Assembly: GCA_036320915.1 (NCBI GenBank)
Contig: JAXBDG010000006.1
Location: forward strand, 620,001-684,000
Reading direction: 5' to 3'
DNA from: Linnemannia elongata
Taxonomy: Eukaryota; Mortierellomycota; Mortierellomycetes; Mortierellales; Mortierellaceae
Length of the DNA: 64,000 nucleotides
The notes under the pieces are model-generated. The model was not told the DNA's origin. It did not search any database and was given only the letters and a program-made list of their open reading frames with translations. Both the position numbers and the translations under genes were made by a program. This document shows positions 49,547 to 60,309 of this stretch, one piece after another. Position 1 is the stretch's first letter. Every line of letters begins with the position of its first letter.

Positions 49547-52329
49547 GGCACTGACCATGACCACTCGTCTTCCATGTGATCCTTTATATAGGGGGTGGAG
49601 CAGACCAAGCGCAGGACGACGACGTATGGGTCATGGACGCCTCAGTTACGCCCTGGGTGTGGAACAGGATGACAACAAACAAAAAAGCAGGACCTGGACC
49701 AAGAACAGGACACTCTGCCTTGTTGAATGGAACAAACATGCTGGTCTGGGGGGGCTATGGCGTACCCATGGGTAACGACGTCAATGTCTATATTCTCGAC
49801 ACTATGGCTTGGACATGGACCTCGTCTAGGGACGGCGCCCTGGGATCGTCCGGCCCTAACAGACCGGCCAGCAGTCCCAACGAATCCAGTGATGACCCCA
49901 AAAAAACCAACATGCCAATGACCATCGGTATCGTCTGTGGCAGTCTGGCGTTGATTGCGGCGTTTCTCGCGTTCCTTGTCATGAAAAGGAGAGCGTCCAG
50001 GAAGGACCAGAAAGTAGCAAAACATTCACAGGATAATGCCAGTTACATCTCAGACGCTGAGCAGCATTTGGCTGGGGATCTAAGTTTGGACGACAAACCC
50101 AGCTACTATCATCACCATGCAGGACGGGACTCAGGATCTTCACTTGGAGGTTGGCCCAGTACAGCTGCTCGCCGATCCATCCCTCCACCGGTTCAGGGGA
50201 TTCCGATGCGGCCCTTGGCCTCACCGGTACCGCCAATCCCTACAGTCACTCTAGAGACGGAAGAGGAAATTGCAAACCAGGCCAGCTCAACCCGATCCTT
50301 AGAGCAGCAGTCTGCTCAACAACAGCAACCCCATAGTCAGCGGACATCTCTGCGGGACATTGATCAAGCATCGCAACGTTCAAGCGTGAGGGTTGGCTCG
50401 ATTGCGTCGGACCCATACTACCCAGCTCATCTCGCAGAGAACGACGAGGAGGACGCCGATCGATGGACTTTTGCCTCTTCGCTCTCTTTTGATAAACGCG
50501 AGAAGTCAGGACAAGTGCCTCCGTTGAGATACATCCCTTCGCGAAACTCAGGTGTCTCGGGCTTGAACCGATCTATGGCTCAGTCTACAGGAAGTCTTAC
50601 GCCAAGTTTCCCAGCAAATAGGAGTGTACGCAGAGATAGCAGTGCCCCATCAATCCTATCTCGTAAGGGTTCGGCGATGGATTCAGCTTCGATCGCCATG
50701 GCAGGAACACCGACTCTTACAAGGGAAGGGTCCATCAGCCCTCGCGACACCACCACGCTGTTCAACTCTGTCAGTCCTCTGGACAGAGTGAGTCTGATGT
50801 GTTCTGGACTTGAGATTGAGGCCGAGCCCGTGGTGGAGGATGAAGCAGCATCGACCAGATCTTCTGCATTCCTCAACCCAAGGAGCAGTATTGTCGTTCC
50901 TCAGTGGCGTAGCTCTGCCAGCTTGCATCGGGATAGCCTCTTGGAGCAGACGATCAACGAGAGGGACGAGATTGAGGCAGCAACTACTACTCCAACAACA
51001 AAGCCTCATAGACCAGCTTCGGTGTCGACATCTTACACCTCTATTGGGGCCACTACTCTGGACCACCCTGCATTAGTTACTTTGATTCAAAATCTACCAG
51101 CCCGGTACAAGGTCTCCAAATCTCCCAACCCTATCCACGGCCGACACAACGACATTCTCTACGCCGTCGACACGGATACCCAACAACCCATTGTCATCAA
51201 GTCATTTGCACGGCGCGAGACTTGGGAGAGGGAATGCAGGACATTGAGGCGTCTGCGTGGACCTTGTGTGGTGGAGCTGAAGCACGTCGCTACGTTGGTG
51301 CTTTCAGAGCAGGACGAACCAAACGCACCGGCCAAGATCCGCCTCACAGTTCTCGAGAGGTTGGACGAAACCCTTGCAGAGATGCTTCAGAACGCCAAGG
51401 CAGCCAAGAAGCTTGCTCTTCGCGAAAACGCGCAGGAGGACGAGTTGGAAAAGGACCTTGACCTGGGGGGTGTTGGATTCTACAGGACAGGACCTGCGCT
51501 GGACGAGAGCTATATCAAGGACATTGCGAAGGGCGTCCTGCGGTGTCTGACGTGGTGTCATTCTAAGAAGATTGTGTACTGCGACCTGAAGCCGACTAAC
51601 GTAATGCGGAATCGGGATGATACACGACAGCAGTGGAAATTGATCGACTTGGAGGCTTCGAGAGTTGCTGACGAGGAATGTACGAGTGTGGGCACGGTCA
51701 GGTATTGCCCGCCAGAAGTGGCGACTGGAGTTGAGACCCCAATGTTTGGATCTACACAATCCACCGCTAATGTCACAGCACGGTACAGCATGGATCTCTG
51801 GGCATTCGGATGCCTTCTCTATGTAAGTTTCAAATTGAACTTTTTCAGCACTGCTTTGTTGATCATGTTCTTACGTGAGAATGCATCGATAACTAACCTT
51901 TGGATATGCATCATCTCCTTCCTACTTTCCATCTACAGGAACTGTACGCGACAAGATCGCTGATCCCAATCTCGTCCACAAACGAGGCAGTACTCCACTT
52001 TTTGGCTCACCCATCCCCAGACACGCCAGCACTAGCAAACGGCCTCCGATGGTCTAATGCTCAAGAGCTGGATATCCCTCACTTTGAGCAGGCGGTGCCC
52101 AACAGCCACGCCCGACATTTGATCCGTATTCTTCTCCACCCCGACCCTGTCCGTCGTGCCACCATGGCTCAAGTATTGGTACGTCTTTCACTTTTGTATG
52201 GTTTTGTTTGGTTGCTAGTGTCTTTGTGTGCATGTGTCTATTCATAGCGCTAACTCTTTTGATTCGTTTTTTTTCAAACGATAATAGAACTCGGACTTTC
52301 TCAACAAAACCTCTTCCTCCTCCCCCTAA
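47950..52329 (+). CDS. Kelch-type receptor-like protein with atypical protein kinase domain
   Basis: Six exons: 47950-48460, 48768-48904, 49014-49281, 49592-51822, 51939-52178 and 52288-52329, giving 1142 aa. A hydrophobic signal segment (about residues 20-40, VVVLLSLFSTLATIPP) follows the start. The ectodomain (about 50-400) shows Kelch/galactose-oxidase-type blades (MVIFGGTTD, VYIHGGAPA, NIMVTFGGTDGT, MVVYGGGADQ, NMLVWGGYG). A single membrane helix (about 416-436, TIGIVCGSLALIAAFLAFLV) is followed by KRRASRK. Then come a long S/P-rich linker (about 440-805) and a kinase-like domain (about 805-1120). The ATP lysine is K842 (PIVIKSF). The catalytic loop reads VYCDLKPTNVM with D970, and the metal-binding loop reads LIDLEAS with D991 in place of DFG. 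The APE region is CPPEVATG. The Gly-rich loop is not evident. The catalytic Lys and both Asp are kept, so activity is possible. The topology suggests a surface sensor. Confidence 0.88.
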
Positions 52330-52808
52330 CCTAATTGTATACCACCTTACCTAACCCCCCTGCATCTCCTAATAAAATTCATAAGGAAAGACATTTTCGC
52401 ATCTACATCCCCTTTTCGTTCCGCTTACTTGACTACAACCCTCGGGCAAAAAGTGGATTGTTCTCAACCCGATCGAATGAGCACGGACATTAATTCGCAC
52501 ATTTCATACTTTTTTTTCTCATTTTACTGCATCGATCACCCTGCCTAGACTCCAGAGCGTCTCCAGAGTATGCCCCGTAAGAACTCCTCGGAAGAGAGCG
52601 AGAGACGTTGCTCAAAAGAACAACATCCATCCATTCCACTTATCGCCGTACCCAGATCGAGAAGACGAAGAAGAAGAGGAGGAATAATAATCATAGAGGT
52701 TGATGTTCTTCTTCTCCAACACTTACTCCACCCCCCCCAATCCTCCCTTTCTTCATTTAGCCCAACTCCGTATGCCCTACTCTCCCACAGAAAAAAATAA
52801 AGAAAAAT
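52330..52808. other. intergenic, no supported gene
   Basis: 3' flank of the kinase gene up to the left inverted end of the piggyBac-type element. Open frames around 52570-52800 are basic, low-complexity and unsupported. Confidence 0.55.
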
Positions 52809-52824
52809 CTATCCCTTCCTGTGT
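52809..52824 (+). repeat. left terminal inverted repeat
   Basis: The 16 bases CTATCCCTTCCTGTGT, with a reverse-complement copy at 55458-55473. Confidence 0.8.
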
Positions 52825-52914
52825 AGTGCAATTTCGACTTATTTTAGAGCTCAAATTTGAACTTTTCAAACGGCAAAAATACTCCTTTCTCCTATCTCAA
52901 TATACACCCCTAGT

Positions 52915-55234
52915 CTACCTAGTCTCCGCTGCATGGTAGTCCTTGAAGCACGGGAAGGTGCAGAGGAAGATCTTGCATTGGCTGCACATAGTGTTGGTCT
53001 GTCCGGCTCTGGTCTTGGTGGCCTGTATCCGGCACCAGTAGCAGTGTTGCCTGTTAGCGGCTCTCTCGGGCAAATGCTGGCCAACGAAACGCATGTTTGA
53101 AAGTGGCACCTTTCTACAGTTTGGGGTGATATACTCTGCTCGTTTGGTCGGTCTCTCGAGCTTCTTGGCTGTCCTTTTTGTCAAAGATCTCGTTGTAGGC
53201 ATTGCCTCGGCAGCCTGCAACTCCTCCTCCTTGAATCTCTTGGCTTTGTCCAACAGTTGGTCGTAAAGGTTCATGCGGAAGAGGCGGTGACTGTCCTTGT
53301 TCTTGATAGTGGTGTGGAGGCAGCGCAGGATATAGGCGTTGATGATCGAGGAATCGAGGAGCCACAAAAAGAGAGGATACCAGTTGCGAAGTGACCGCAT
53401 CTGGACGGTGTAGTACTGGCGTAGTTGGTCGGCAATGTCGACTCCACCCATATGTTGGTTGTAATCGTCGATGGCCCTGGGCATAGGGAGCTCCTTGACG
53501 TAGACAGGATTGCCCCGGCGGTCCCTACCCCAGATCTTGTCAAGGGACTTGGCGCCCTTGGAGTTAGTGTCGCGGGGTCGCTTGCGCAGCTTGGTGACCA
53601 GGCCATTCGTCGTAGAAGCACTGTGGATGGTGCTGAGCGCCACAACAGCGTTTGAGTCCACCCAAAAGTGAGCAGCGACTTTGCCGTTGTGGAATATCCG
53701 GAACGTGTCGCGCTCGAGCTTGGTGTTTATCTTGAGAGGGTAGAGAAGGCGGAGGGGGCCATTCTTGTGGACGCGTGCGGTGCCGCAGGCGCCAATGCCA
53801 TGCAACCGAAGGTACTCGAAGAGAGGGACTGAGTTGAAGTAATTATCCATGTACAAGTGGAACTTGTATATCGAGCTGTCAGGGAGCTGCTCGATCAAGA
53901 ACCGGACCTTGCGGGCAATGGTGGTAAGCCTGGGGATCTTGACACCCTTCTCCTCCATGTCCCTGTCCTTGGTAACCCAGCGATGAGGCAAGTCGAGCTC
54001 CCTATTGCTTTTGCCTCTCGCCTCTGGAAGGACAGCGTAGACATAGCCACCGTCACAAAGGGCGAGGATCTTGTAGTCGACTGGGACGGGCTTGGAGCGG
54101 ATCTTGACCGTGTGGGTGCTGCGCCCTCCGAATCTAACGATCATCTCGTCAATGCTGACATCCCGGGAGGGCATGTAGTATTTTTGAGATGTCTCGACAA
54201 AGCCATCCAATAGGGGCCGGACCTTGTCATAGTACACAGACTTGCCGGCCTCCCGTGCATTGGCCTCCTTGACAGAGTCGCAAGCCTTGAAGTACCGCTT
54301 GATCTGCTGGAAGCGAAGAAGGGACATGCCAAAGTCGGCGTGCTGAGGCATGCGAGGATCCTTGCTCCAATAGTCTTGGATGCGTGGGCTAGGGAATAGG
54401 CCGCGGTAGATGAGGATGGCGAAGAAGCGCAGGAGCTCGTGATGGGAAACGGGAGACCAGTCACGGTCGTCCTTGCTGGGGTTCTTCATCTTGTTGGAGG
54501 TAATCTGTGTGTCTGCATATTTGTTGGTGTATTCGACCATGTCCCCGACGAGCTTGTCTGTAAAGAACAGAGAAAAAAAGGCTAGCTCAGAGTCGTCGAT
54601 GTTGAGGATTTCTGGTCGCCGGTACATGAAGGCGTCGTGCTTTTGGTGGTCGATGAACTGGAATGGCGGATCCCCTTCATCGTGCTCAGTGAGAAGGTCG
54701 TCCACTGCATCATTATCCTCGATCGCACGGTCGTCTTCCGCGTCCACATCAACAGCATTTGCTCCAGGTCTAGGGTATTAAGAGAAAGGCGATTGGTAAA
54801 GGATGGCTACGTTTATTGCATTGACGTACAGAGTCAGCCTCGCGTGAGTGTCAAAAAACTTACTCGATAACATCAACGAAGTCTACGGGTGCCTGACTGC
54901 GCGAGAACACCTGGACGTCGGCAAAGTCATCGTCGTCCTCGAGCTCTGTGAAGTCAGTTTGCAAGTAGGTGGGAACGAGGATAGATGAAACGAGCGTGGC
55001 ATCAACGTCGTCGACATCTGAATGGGTACCCTCATCATCGTCTGCAGTATCTTCCACAAGGATAGGCGTTGATGGGTCCGGGGAAGGTGCTGCGTCAACG
55101 ATCGGCACCACGTTTGGTGGCTGTTGAGTAGACGGGTCAGGAAGGGTTACCGTGGACTGCTGCTTCCTTAAGCGTGTGTAGGGTTTTCGCTTTGGCGTGT
55201 TTGTTTCCCTTGATGTTGAAGGTGCTCCGTGCAT
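52915..55234 (-). CDS. piggyBac-family transposase (DDE_Tnp_1_7)
   Basis: Two exons: 55234-54864 and 54769-52915, with a 94-base phase-2 intron, giving 741 aa. The N-terminal third is acidic and proline-rich, as in piggyBac proteins. The catalytic core shows LLRFFAILIYRGLFPSPRIQ, KIRSKPVPVDYKILALCDGG and three candidate catalytic aspartates: D331 (VSIDEMI), D432 (LYMDNYFNS) and D568 (MGGVDIADQ). All lie in the expected motifs. The C-terminal cysteine-rich domain (HCYWCRIQATK, MCSQCKIFLCTFPCFKDYH) would bind zinc and transposon ends. There is no frame disruption, so the enzyme may be active. A domesticated role is possible but less likely, given that inverted ends flank the gene. Confidence 0.9.
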
Positions 55235-55457
55235 TTGCTGATTTGAGAGCCGTCCTGTGATGATGAGGGCACTTTGATGCGCGCTGAATGCTTAATGCTG
55301 GCATCTTCAATTCTCCAAAAAATGAGATGCACACGATCCTGAAGTCCAGCTCTCTTATTCCCACTTAGAAACACCCGGGGTCATGCGTAATAGAATTTAC
55401 AGTTATCGCATGCTTTGTGCCAAAGTAGAAAAAATTCGACTCAAATTTAAGTTCAAA

Positions 55458-55473
55458 ACACAGGAAGGGATAG
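55458..55473 (-). repeat. right terminal inverted repeat
   Basis: The exact reverse complement of 52809-52824. Confidence 0.8.
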
Positions 55474-56032
55474 AACAATGGGCTTAGTGTCGGTAGATCG
55501 TAGCAACAAGGCTACTCTACTGCTTACAATACCCCGTTCAATTAGAGTCGTCTGCAATGGATTTTTCCTTGATAATATTTGAAATTAACATTAGCAGGAA
55601 CCTCACAAAGCCTTTCAGCTCTCCAACATGACCCCATGTTCGTATGTTTTTGGACCGTAGGTCTATTCGTATTCAACCTAAAACTAACCAAGGCGGTAAT
55701 CTCGTCGCGTTCTAGCACGGGTTCTGACTTAGAGCTGTTCAGCCATAACCCAACGGATGATAGCCCCGGGCCATTGCCTGCTCAGGCCGGCTCAAATAAC
55801 AACTATCCAAATGAATAGTTCCTCTCGTACTGAGCTCAATTACTACTGCAATAACATTCCTTCAGTTGGTTAAAACTAACCTGTCTCACGATGGTCTAAA
55901 CCCAACGCACGTTCCCTATTAGTGGGTGAACAATCCAACGCTTACTAAATTCTACTTCAGTATGATAGGAAGAGCCATCGTCGAAGAATCAAAAAGCAAC
56001 ATCGCTATGAGCGCTTGGCTGCCACGAGCCAG
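55474..56032 (-). rRNA. 28S rRNA 3'-terminal fragment
   Basis: Read on the minus strand, this matches about the last 560 bases of a fungal 28S/25S rRNA. It starts near CTGGCTCGTGGCAGCC and continues through TGCTTTTTGATTCTTCGA. The sarcin-ricin loop AGTACGAGAGGAAC lies at 55831-55818. TTATGGCTGAACAGCTCTAA and the 3'-terminal TGAACGGGGTATTGTAAGC follow. It ends within a few bases of the normal 28S 3' end, where the transposon's right inverted repeat begins. The 5' part of the rRNA is missing, so this is a dispersed fragment and not a functional rDNA unit. Confidence 0.93.
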
Positions 56033-56699
56033 GTATTCTTCTCTCACAGGTTGTACATTTACTTGAAAGTCCATGAAAATTGTCAAATGTAGTTTTCTTT
56101 GACAGTGCTCGCCAATTGCAGTGACTCAATAGTATAGAACGTTCTCCTGCTTCGCCCCCCAAAGTCTCCAAAAGCTGTGCAGCTTTGTAAGGACTGCAAG
56201 GCGTTGATTGTCTATTTATTTAAGGCAACTCAAGTTGGGTGTCCACCTGTTTCAGGCTCCTACTACAGCGCCTCTGCTTACCACGCCTCCGTCCTTTCTG
56301 TACACTAGTATAAATACCTCTCTTCTTTTGTAGGATCTTGTTCTAGCCACTTCCACTTTCTTCTAGTACTCTTATCTCTCTCTTGTCTCTCTCTCGTTTC
56401 TCTCTTCCTTCCATCTCCTGCTTATTCCCTCAGTCAAACTTTTCTTTCTCCGCAGCTATTACACAGGGTATCTGTAGTCCTTCATATCACTACCAGTATC
56501 ATTGTCTACTCTACTTTGTTCTATTCATCCTCTTCATTTCATTTCTTCATTTATTTTTTGTTCTATTCATCCTCTTCATTTCATTCCTTCTATATTTCTT
56601 TCTTTTCTTCATCCCTCCTTCGTTATTGTACCTTCCTGTAACTCCATCATCTCCATCCTCATATTCATCCCCGTCACCCTTGTCTCGCTTCCCATCTTT
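56033..56699. promoter_or_regulatory. promoter and leader of F-box/LRR gene 1
   Basis: A TATA box (TATAAATA, 56309-56316) lies about 390 bases upstream of the start codon. The leader is C/T-rich. It contains a direct repeat of the 24-base unit beginning TTCTATTCATCC (copies near 56519 and 56561). The part from about 56260 on is homologous to the upstream region of LRR gene 2 (from about 60905). Confidence 0.65.
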
Positions 56700-59387
56700 A
56701 TGACGCATCCTCTCGATCTACATGAGATTCGCTCAAGAATTGCCACCAGTCTTGGCCTCAAAGACCTCGCATCCTGTGCTTGTGTGAGTCGACATTGGAA
56801 CGATTCATTTACACCACCTCTCTACAAGTCTGTCGAATTGTCGGAGTATGGCCCCAGCATGGAATCATTCGAGACAAACAAACACCTTATACGATGCCTA
56901 AAGATTCAAAGCTGTGCCTATGATACACTATCGACATCTACACGAGACAAAGTAATTTCAAACATCATGGCCAACTCCGCCCTAATCACTTTGGACTTAA
57001 GCTATAACTACATCGGATCCGATGGAGCTCAGGCGCTGGCGGAGGCACTCAAGACCAACTCGACTCTGATCTCTTTGGAATTGTGTAGCAACTCGATCGG
57101 GGAGAACGGAACTCAGGCACTGGCTGAGGCACTCAAGACCAACTTGGCCCTGGCCACTTTGAAGTTGGGCTATAACCACATCGGACAAAGCGGAGCTAAG
57201 GCGCTGGCCGAGGCACTCAAGAACAACTCGACTCTGACCACTTTGGACTTGTGGGACAACTCGATCGGATCCAACGGAGCTATTGCTCTCGCAGAAGCAC
57301 TCAAGACCAATTCGACCCTGACTACTTTGAGCACCCAAGGAAGCTGGATCGGAGACCACGCAGCTCACGCGCTGGCTGAGGCACTCAAGACTAACTCGGC
57401 CCTGACTACTTTGAACTTGCAAGGAAACACGATCGGATCCGACGGAGCCAAGTCACTGACTGAAGCGCTCAAAACCAACTCGACCCTGACCACTTTAGAC
57501 TTGCAGAGCAACTCGATAGGGTCTGACGGAACCATGGCGCTTGCTGAGGCACTTAAAACCAACTCAGTCCTAATCACGTTGAACTTGAGCCACTGTTCGA
57601 TCGAATCTAACGGAGTTAAGGCGATTGCTGAGGCACTCAAGATGAACTCGGCCCTGACCACGTTGAACTTGAGCTGTAACTACATCAGATCTGACGAAGC
57701 CAAGGCGCTTGCTGAGGCACTCAAGATAAACTCGGTCCTGACTACGTTGAACTTGAGCTGTAACTACATCGGATCTGATGGAGCCAAGGCGCTGGCTGAG
57801 GCACTCAACACCAACTCGGCCCTAACCTCTTTGAATTTGTGGAACGACTCGGTCGGACCTGATGGGGCAAAGGCGCTGGCTGAGGCACTCAAGACCAACT
57901 CGACCCTGAACATTCTGAACTTGTGGAAAAACTCGATCGGATGTGACGGAGCCAAGGCGCTGGCTGAGGCACTTAAGACCAACTCGACCCTTACCTCTTT
58001 GGACATGCAGAGCAACTCGATCGGGTCTGACGGGACCAAGGCGCTGGCTGAGGCACTCAAAACTAACTCGACTCTGACCACCTTGAGAATTGCGTGCAAC
58101 TATATCGGACCCAACGGAGCTCAGGCAATATTTGAGGCACTCAAGATCAACTCGACTTTGACCACTTTGAACATTGCAGGCAACTCGATCGGAGACAGTG
58201 AAGCTCTGGCGCTGACTGAGGCACTCAAGACCAACTCGACCTTAACCACTTTGAACTTGGGGAGCAACTCGATCGGAGAAAGTGGAGCTCTGGCGCTGGC
58301 TGAGGCACTCAAGACCAACTCGACCTTAACCACTTTGAACTTGGGGAGCAACTCGATCGGACCCAATGGAGTTCAGGCGCTGGCTGAAACACTCAAGACC
58401 AACTTGACCTTAACCACTTTGGACTTGGGCTATAACTCCATCGGATCCGACGGAGCCGAGGCGCTGGCTGAGGCAATCAAGATCAGCTCGACCCTAACCA
58501 CTTTGGACTTGCAGGAAAACTCCATCGGAGAGAACGGAGCCAAGGCTCTGGCTGAGGCACTCAAGACCAACTTTGCCCTGACCACTCTGAACTTGAGCAA
58601 TAACTCCATGGGAAAGAACGGAGCCATGGCGCTGGCCGAGGCACTCAAGACCAACGCGGCTCTGATCTCTTTGGAATTGTGTAGCAACTCGATCGGGGAG
58701 AACGGAACTCAGGCACTGGCTGAGGCACTCAAGACCAACTTGGCCCTGGCCACTTTGAAGTTGGGCTATAACCACATCGGACAAAGCGGAGCTAAGGCGC
58801 TGGCCGAGGCACTCAAGACCAACTCGACCCTGACCACTCTGGACTTGCAGACCAACTATATCAGATCCGACGGAACCAAGGCGCTGGCAGAAGCACTCAA
58901 GATCAATTCGACCCTGACCACATTGAACTTGAGCTATAGTCCGATCGGATCTGACGGAGCTGAGGCGCTTGCTGAGGCACTCAAGACTAACTCGGTCCTG
59001 ACCTTTCTGAGCTTGAGCTATAACACCATCGGATCTGATGGAGCCAAGGCGCTGGCTGAGGCACTCAAAACCAACCCGGCCCTGACCTATTTGGGCTTGA
59101 AGAGAACCTCGCTCGGAGAGATCGGAGTTATGGCGTTGGCTGAGGCTCTCAAGATAAACTCAACCCTGACCTCTTTGGACTTGCAGAAAAACAAGATCGG
59201 AGAAGATGTGGCCAAGGCGCTGATTGAGGCACTCAAGATCAACTCGGCCCTGACTACTTTGAACTTGCAGGGAAACCCGATCGGATCCGACAGAGCCAAG
59301 GCGCTGGCTGAGGCACTCACGACCAACTCATTTCTGCCACTTAACAGTACTTACAGCTATCAGACACTGCTATTTGAATTAAAGTGA
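56700..59387 (+). CDS. F-box/leucine-rich repeat protein 1 (RNI-type LRR)
   Basis: Intronless, 895 aa from the ATG at 56700 (MTHPLDLHE); the open frame upstream is low-complexity leader. An F-box-like N-terminus (about 5-50: IRSRIATSLGLKDLASC, CVSRHWNDSF) is followed by a short linker and about 28 repeats of 28 residues with the pattern ALAEALKTNSTLTTLxLxxNxIGxxGA. These form an RNI/NLRC3-type horseshoe. An F-box would link the protein to an SCF ubiquitin ligase, with the LRRs choosing the target; this is inferred from the family. The last repeat is followed by an unrelated 18-residue tail (NSTYSYQTLLFELK), whereas LRR gene 2 ends in HNRMP. The lost 3' part remains as a broken fragment downstream. 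A block of about 150 bases is repeated almost exactly within the gene (57067-57217 and 58663-58813). Confidence 0.88.
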   Translation: MTHPLDLHEIRSRIATSLGLKDLASCACVSRHWNDSFTPPLYKSVELSEYGPSMESFETNKHLIRCLKIQSCAYDTLSTSTRDKVISNIMANSALITLDLSYNYIGSDGAQALAEALKTNSTLISLELCSNSIGENGTQALAEALKTNLALATLKLGYNHIGQSGAKALAEALKNNSTLTTLDLWDNSIGSNGAIALAEALKTNSTLTTLSTQGSWIGDHAAHALAEALKTNSALTTLNLQGNTIGSDGAKSLTEALKTNSTLTTLDLQSNSIGSDGTMALAEALKTNSVLITLNLSHCSIESNGVKAIAEALKMNSALTTLNLSCNYIRSDEAKALAEALKINSVLTTLNLSCNYIGSDGAKALAEALNTNSALTSLNLWNDSVGPDGAKALAEALKTNSTLNILNLWKNSIGCDGAKALAEALKTNSTLTSLDMQSNSIGSDGTKALAEALKTNSTLTTLRIACNYIGPNGAQAIFEALKINSTLTTLNIAGNSIGDSEALALTEALKTNSTLTTLNLGSNSIGESGALALAEALKTNSTLTTLNLGSNSIGPNGVQALAETLKTNLTLTTLDLGYNSIGSDGAEALAEAIKISSTLTTLDLQENSIGENGAKALAEALKTNFALTTLNLSNNSMGKNGAMALAEALKTNAALISLELCSNSIGENGTQALAEALKTNLALATLKLGYNHIGQSGAKALAEALKTNSTLTTLDLQTNYIRSDGTKALAEALKINSTLTTLNLSYSPIGSDGAEALAEALKTNSVLTFLSLSYNTIGSDGAKALAEALKTNPALTYLGLKRTSLGEIGVMALAEALKINSTLTSLDLQKNKIGEDVAKALIEALKINSALTTLNLQGNPIGSDRAKALAEALTTNSFLPLNSTYSYQTLLFELK

Positions 59388-59474
59388 TGGGAGAGAACGG
59401 TCTCACATCTCAACTAAACGAGAACAATGTACATACTGTCCAACGAAACAAGAAGTAGGAGGCTTGAGGTTCGA

Positions 59475-59911
59475 TCAGAGACAGTGGAAGTCTGGCGCTA
59501 GCTGAGACACTCAAGATAAACTCGACCTTAATCACTTTGAACTTGTGGAACAACTCGATCGGACCCAAAGGAGTTCAGGCGCTGGCTAAGGCACTCAAGA
59601 CTAACTCAACCTTAACCACTTTGGAATTGGGGGGGGGGGGGGGGAGCCTGATCGAAGACAACGGAGCTCAGGCGCTGTCTGAAGCACTCAAGATCGATTC
59701 AACTCTGACTAGTTTAAACTTGGCTGACAAGTCGATCGGAGATAACGGAGCCAAGGCACTTGCTGAGGCGCTCAAGAACAACTCGACTCTGACCACCTTG
59801 AACTTGGCGCACAACTTGATCGGAGCTAACGGAGTTCAGGCGCTGTCTGAGGCACTCAAGACCAACTCGACTCTGGCCACTTTGGGCTTGAACCACAACC
59901 GGATGCCTTGA
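59475..59911 (+). pseudogene. detached LRR 3' fragment of gene 1
   Basis: Four to five further LRR units follow about 90 bases after the stop of gene 1. They read SLALAETLKINSTLITLNLW, VQALAKALKTNSTLTTLELG, then a run of 16 G (59629-59644), and end in LNHNRMP with TGA, the same C-terminus as LRR gene 2. There is no upstream F-box or start, so this is the former 3' end of gene 1 or of a deleted neighbour. Confidence 0.75.
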
Positions 59912-60154
59912 TCGAAGACGTCGGAGCTCAGGCACTGTCTGAGCCTACTTAAGGCCAACTCGACTGTTCATTGATGCTCAACAGATGTAACCAAGGAGAA
60001 TGAATTGGCGACAAAACAAATGTTGCGCTCATGAGGCAGATAGCACACCTAAAGGCGACCCCTGTATCAGCAATTCACTTTGTGTGATATTGGCCAATAA
60101 AGTATAGTAGCTAAATACTCAAAAATTTAAAAGTATATTACAAGAGAACAAAGC

Positions 60155-60268
60155 ACCAATGCGACCTCTAATTCCTGCTGAAGCATGTATTGAAAGATCC
60201 GACTTCGAAAGATCAAAAAGCAACGACGCTATGAACGCTTGGCTGCCACAAATCTGGTATCCCTGTCG
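60155..60268 (-). rRNA. diverged 28S rRNA fragment (copy 2)
   Basis: On the minus strand the segment matches the part of 28S that begins ACAGGGATAxC(T)GG and continues GTGGCAGCCAAGCGTTCATA and TTGCTTTTTGAT. It has several substitutions, and similarity fades toward 60155. It corresponds to the 5' end of the longer fragment at 55474-56032. Confidence 0.75.
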
Positions 60269-60309
60269 ACAAGCTCATGAGTAAGATAAGTGCCACTGTA
60301 TTATCCTTT

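Larger units (their letters stand above)
52809..55473. mobile_element. piggyBac-type DNA transposon with 16-base inverted ends
   Basis: CTATCCCTTCCTGTGT at 52809-52824 recurs as its exact reverse complement at 55458-55473, enclosing one transposase gene. Beyond the perfect 16 bases the ends share only short motifs (AAATTTGA). TTAA target duplications, usual for piggyBac, are not visible at the borders. The dinucleotide TA occurs at the corresponding place on both sides, so the exact ends remain uncertain by a few bases. The right end abuts the 3' end of a 28S rRNA fragment. Confidence 0.75.

Noticed and set aside
52795..55490. TTAA target-site duplication at the piggyBac borders
   Set aside because: TTAA is not present on either side of the inverted ends; only TA is common, which is too short to be convincing.
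55579..55818. 79-codon plus-strand frame
   Set aside because: It lies antisense within the 28S rRNA fragment and is a chance frame.
56997..58784. Many long antisense frames opposite the LRR genes
   Set aside because: The 84-base periodic repeat keeps the antisense frame open; the sense strand has the F-box/LRR protein.
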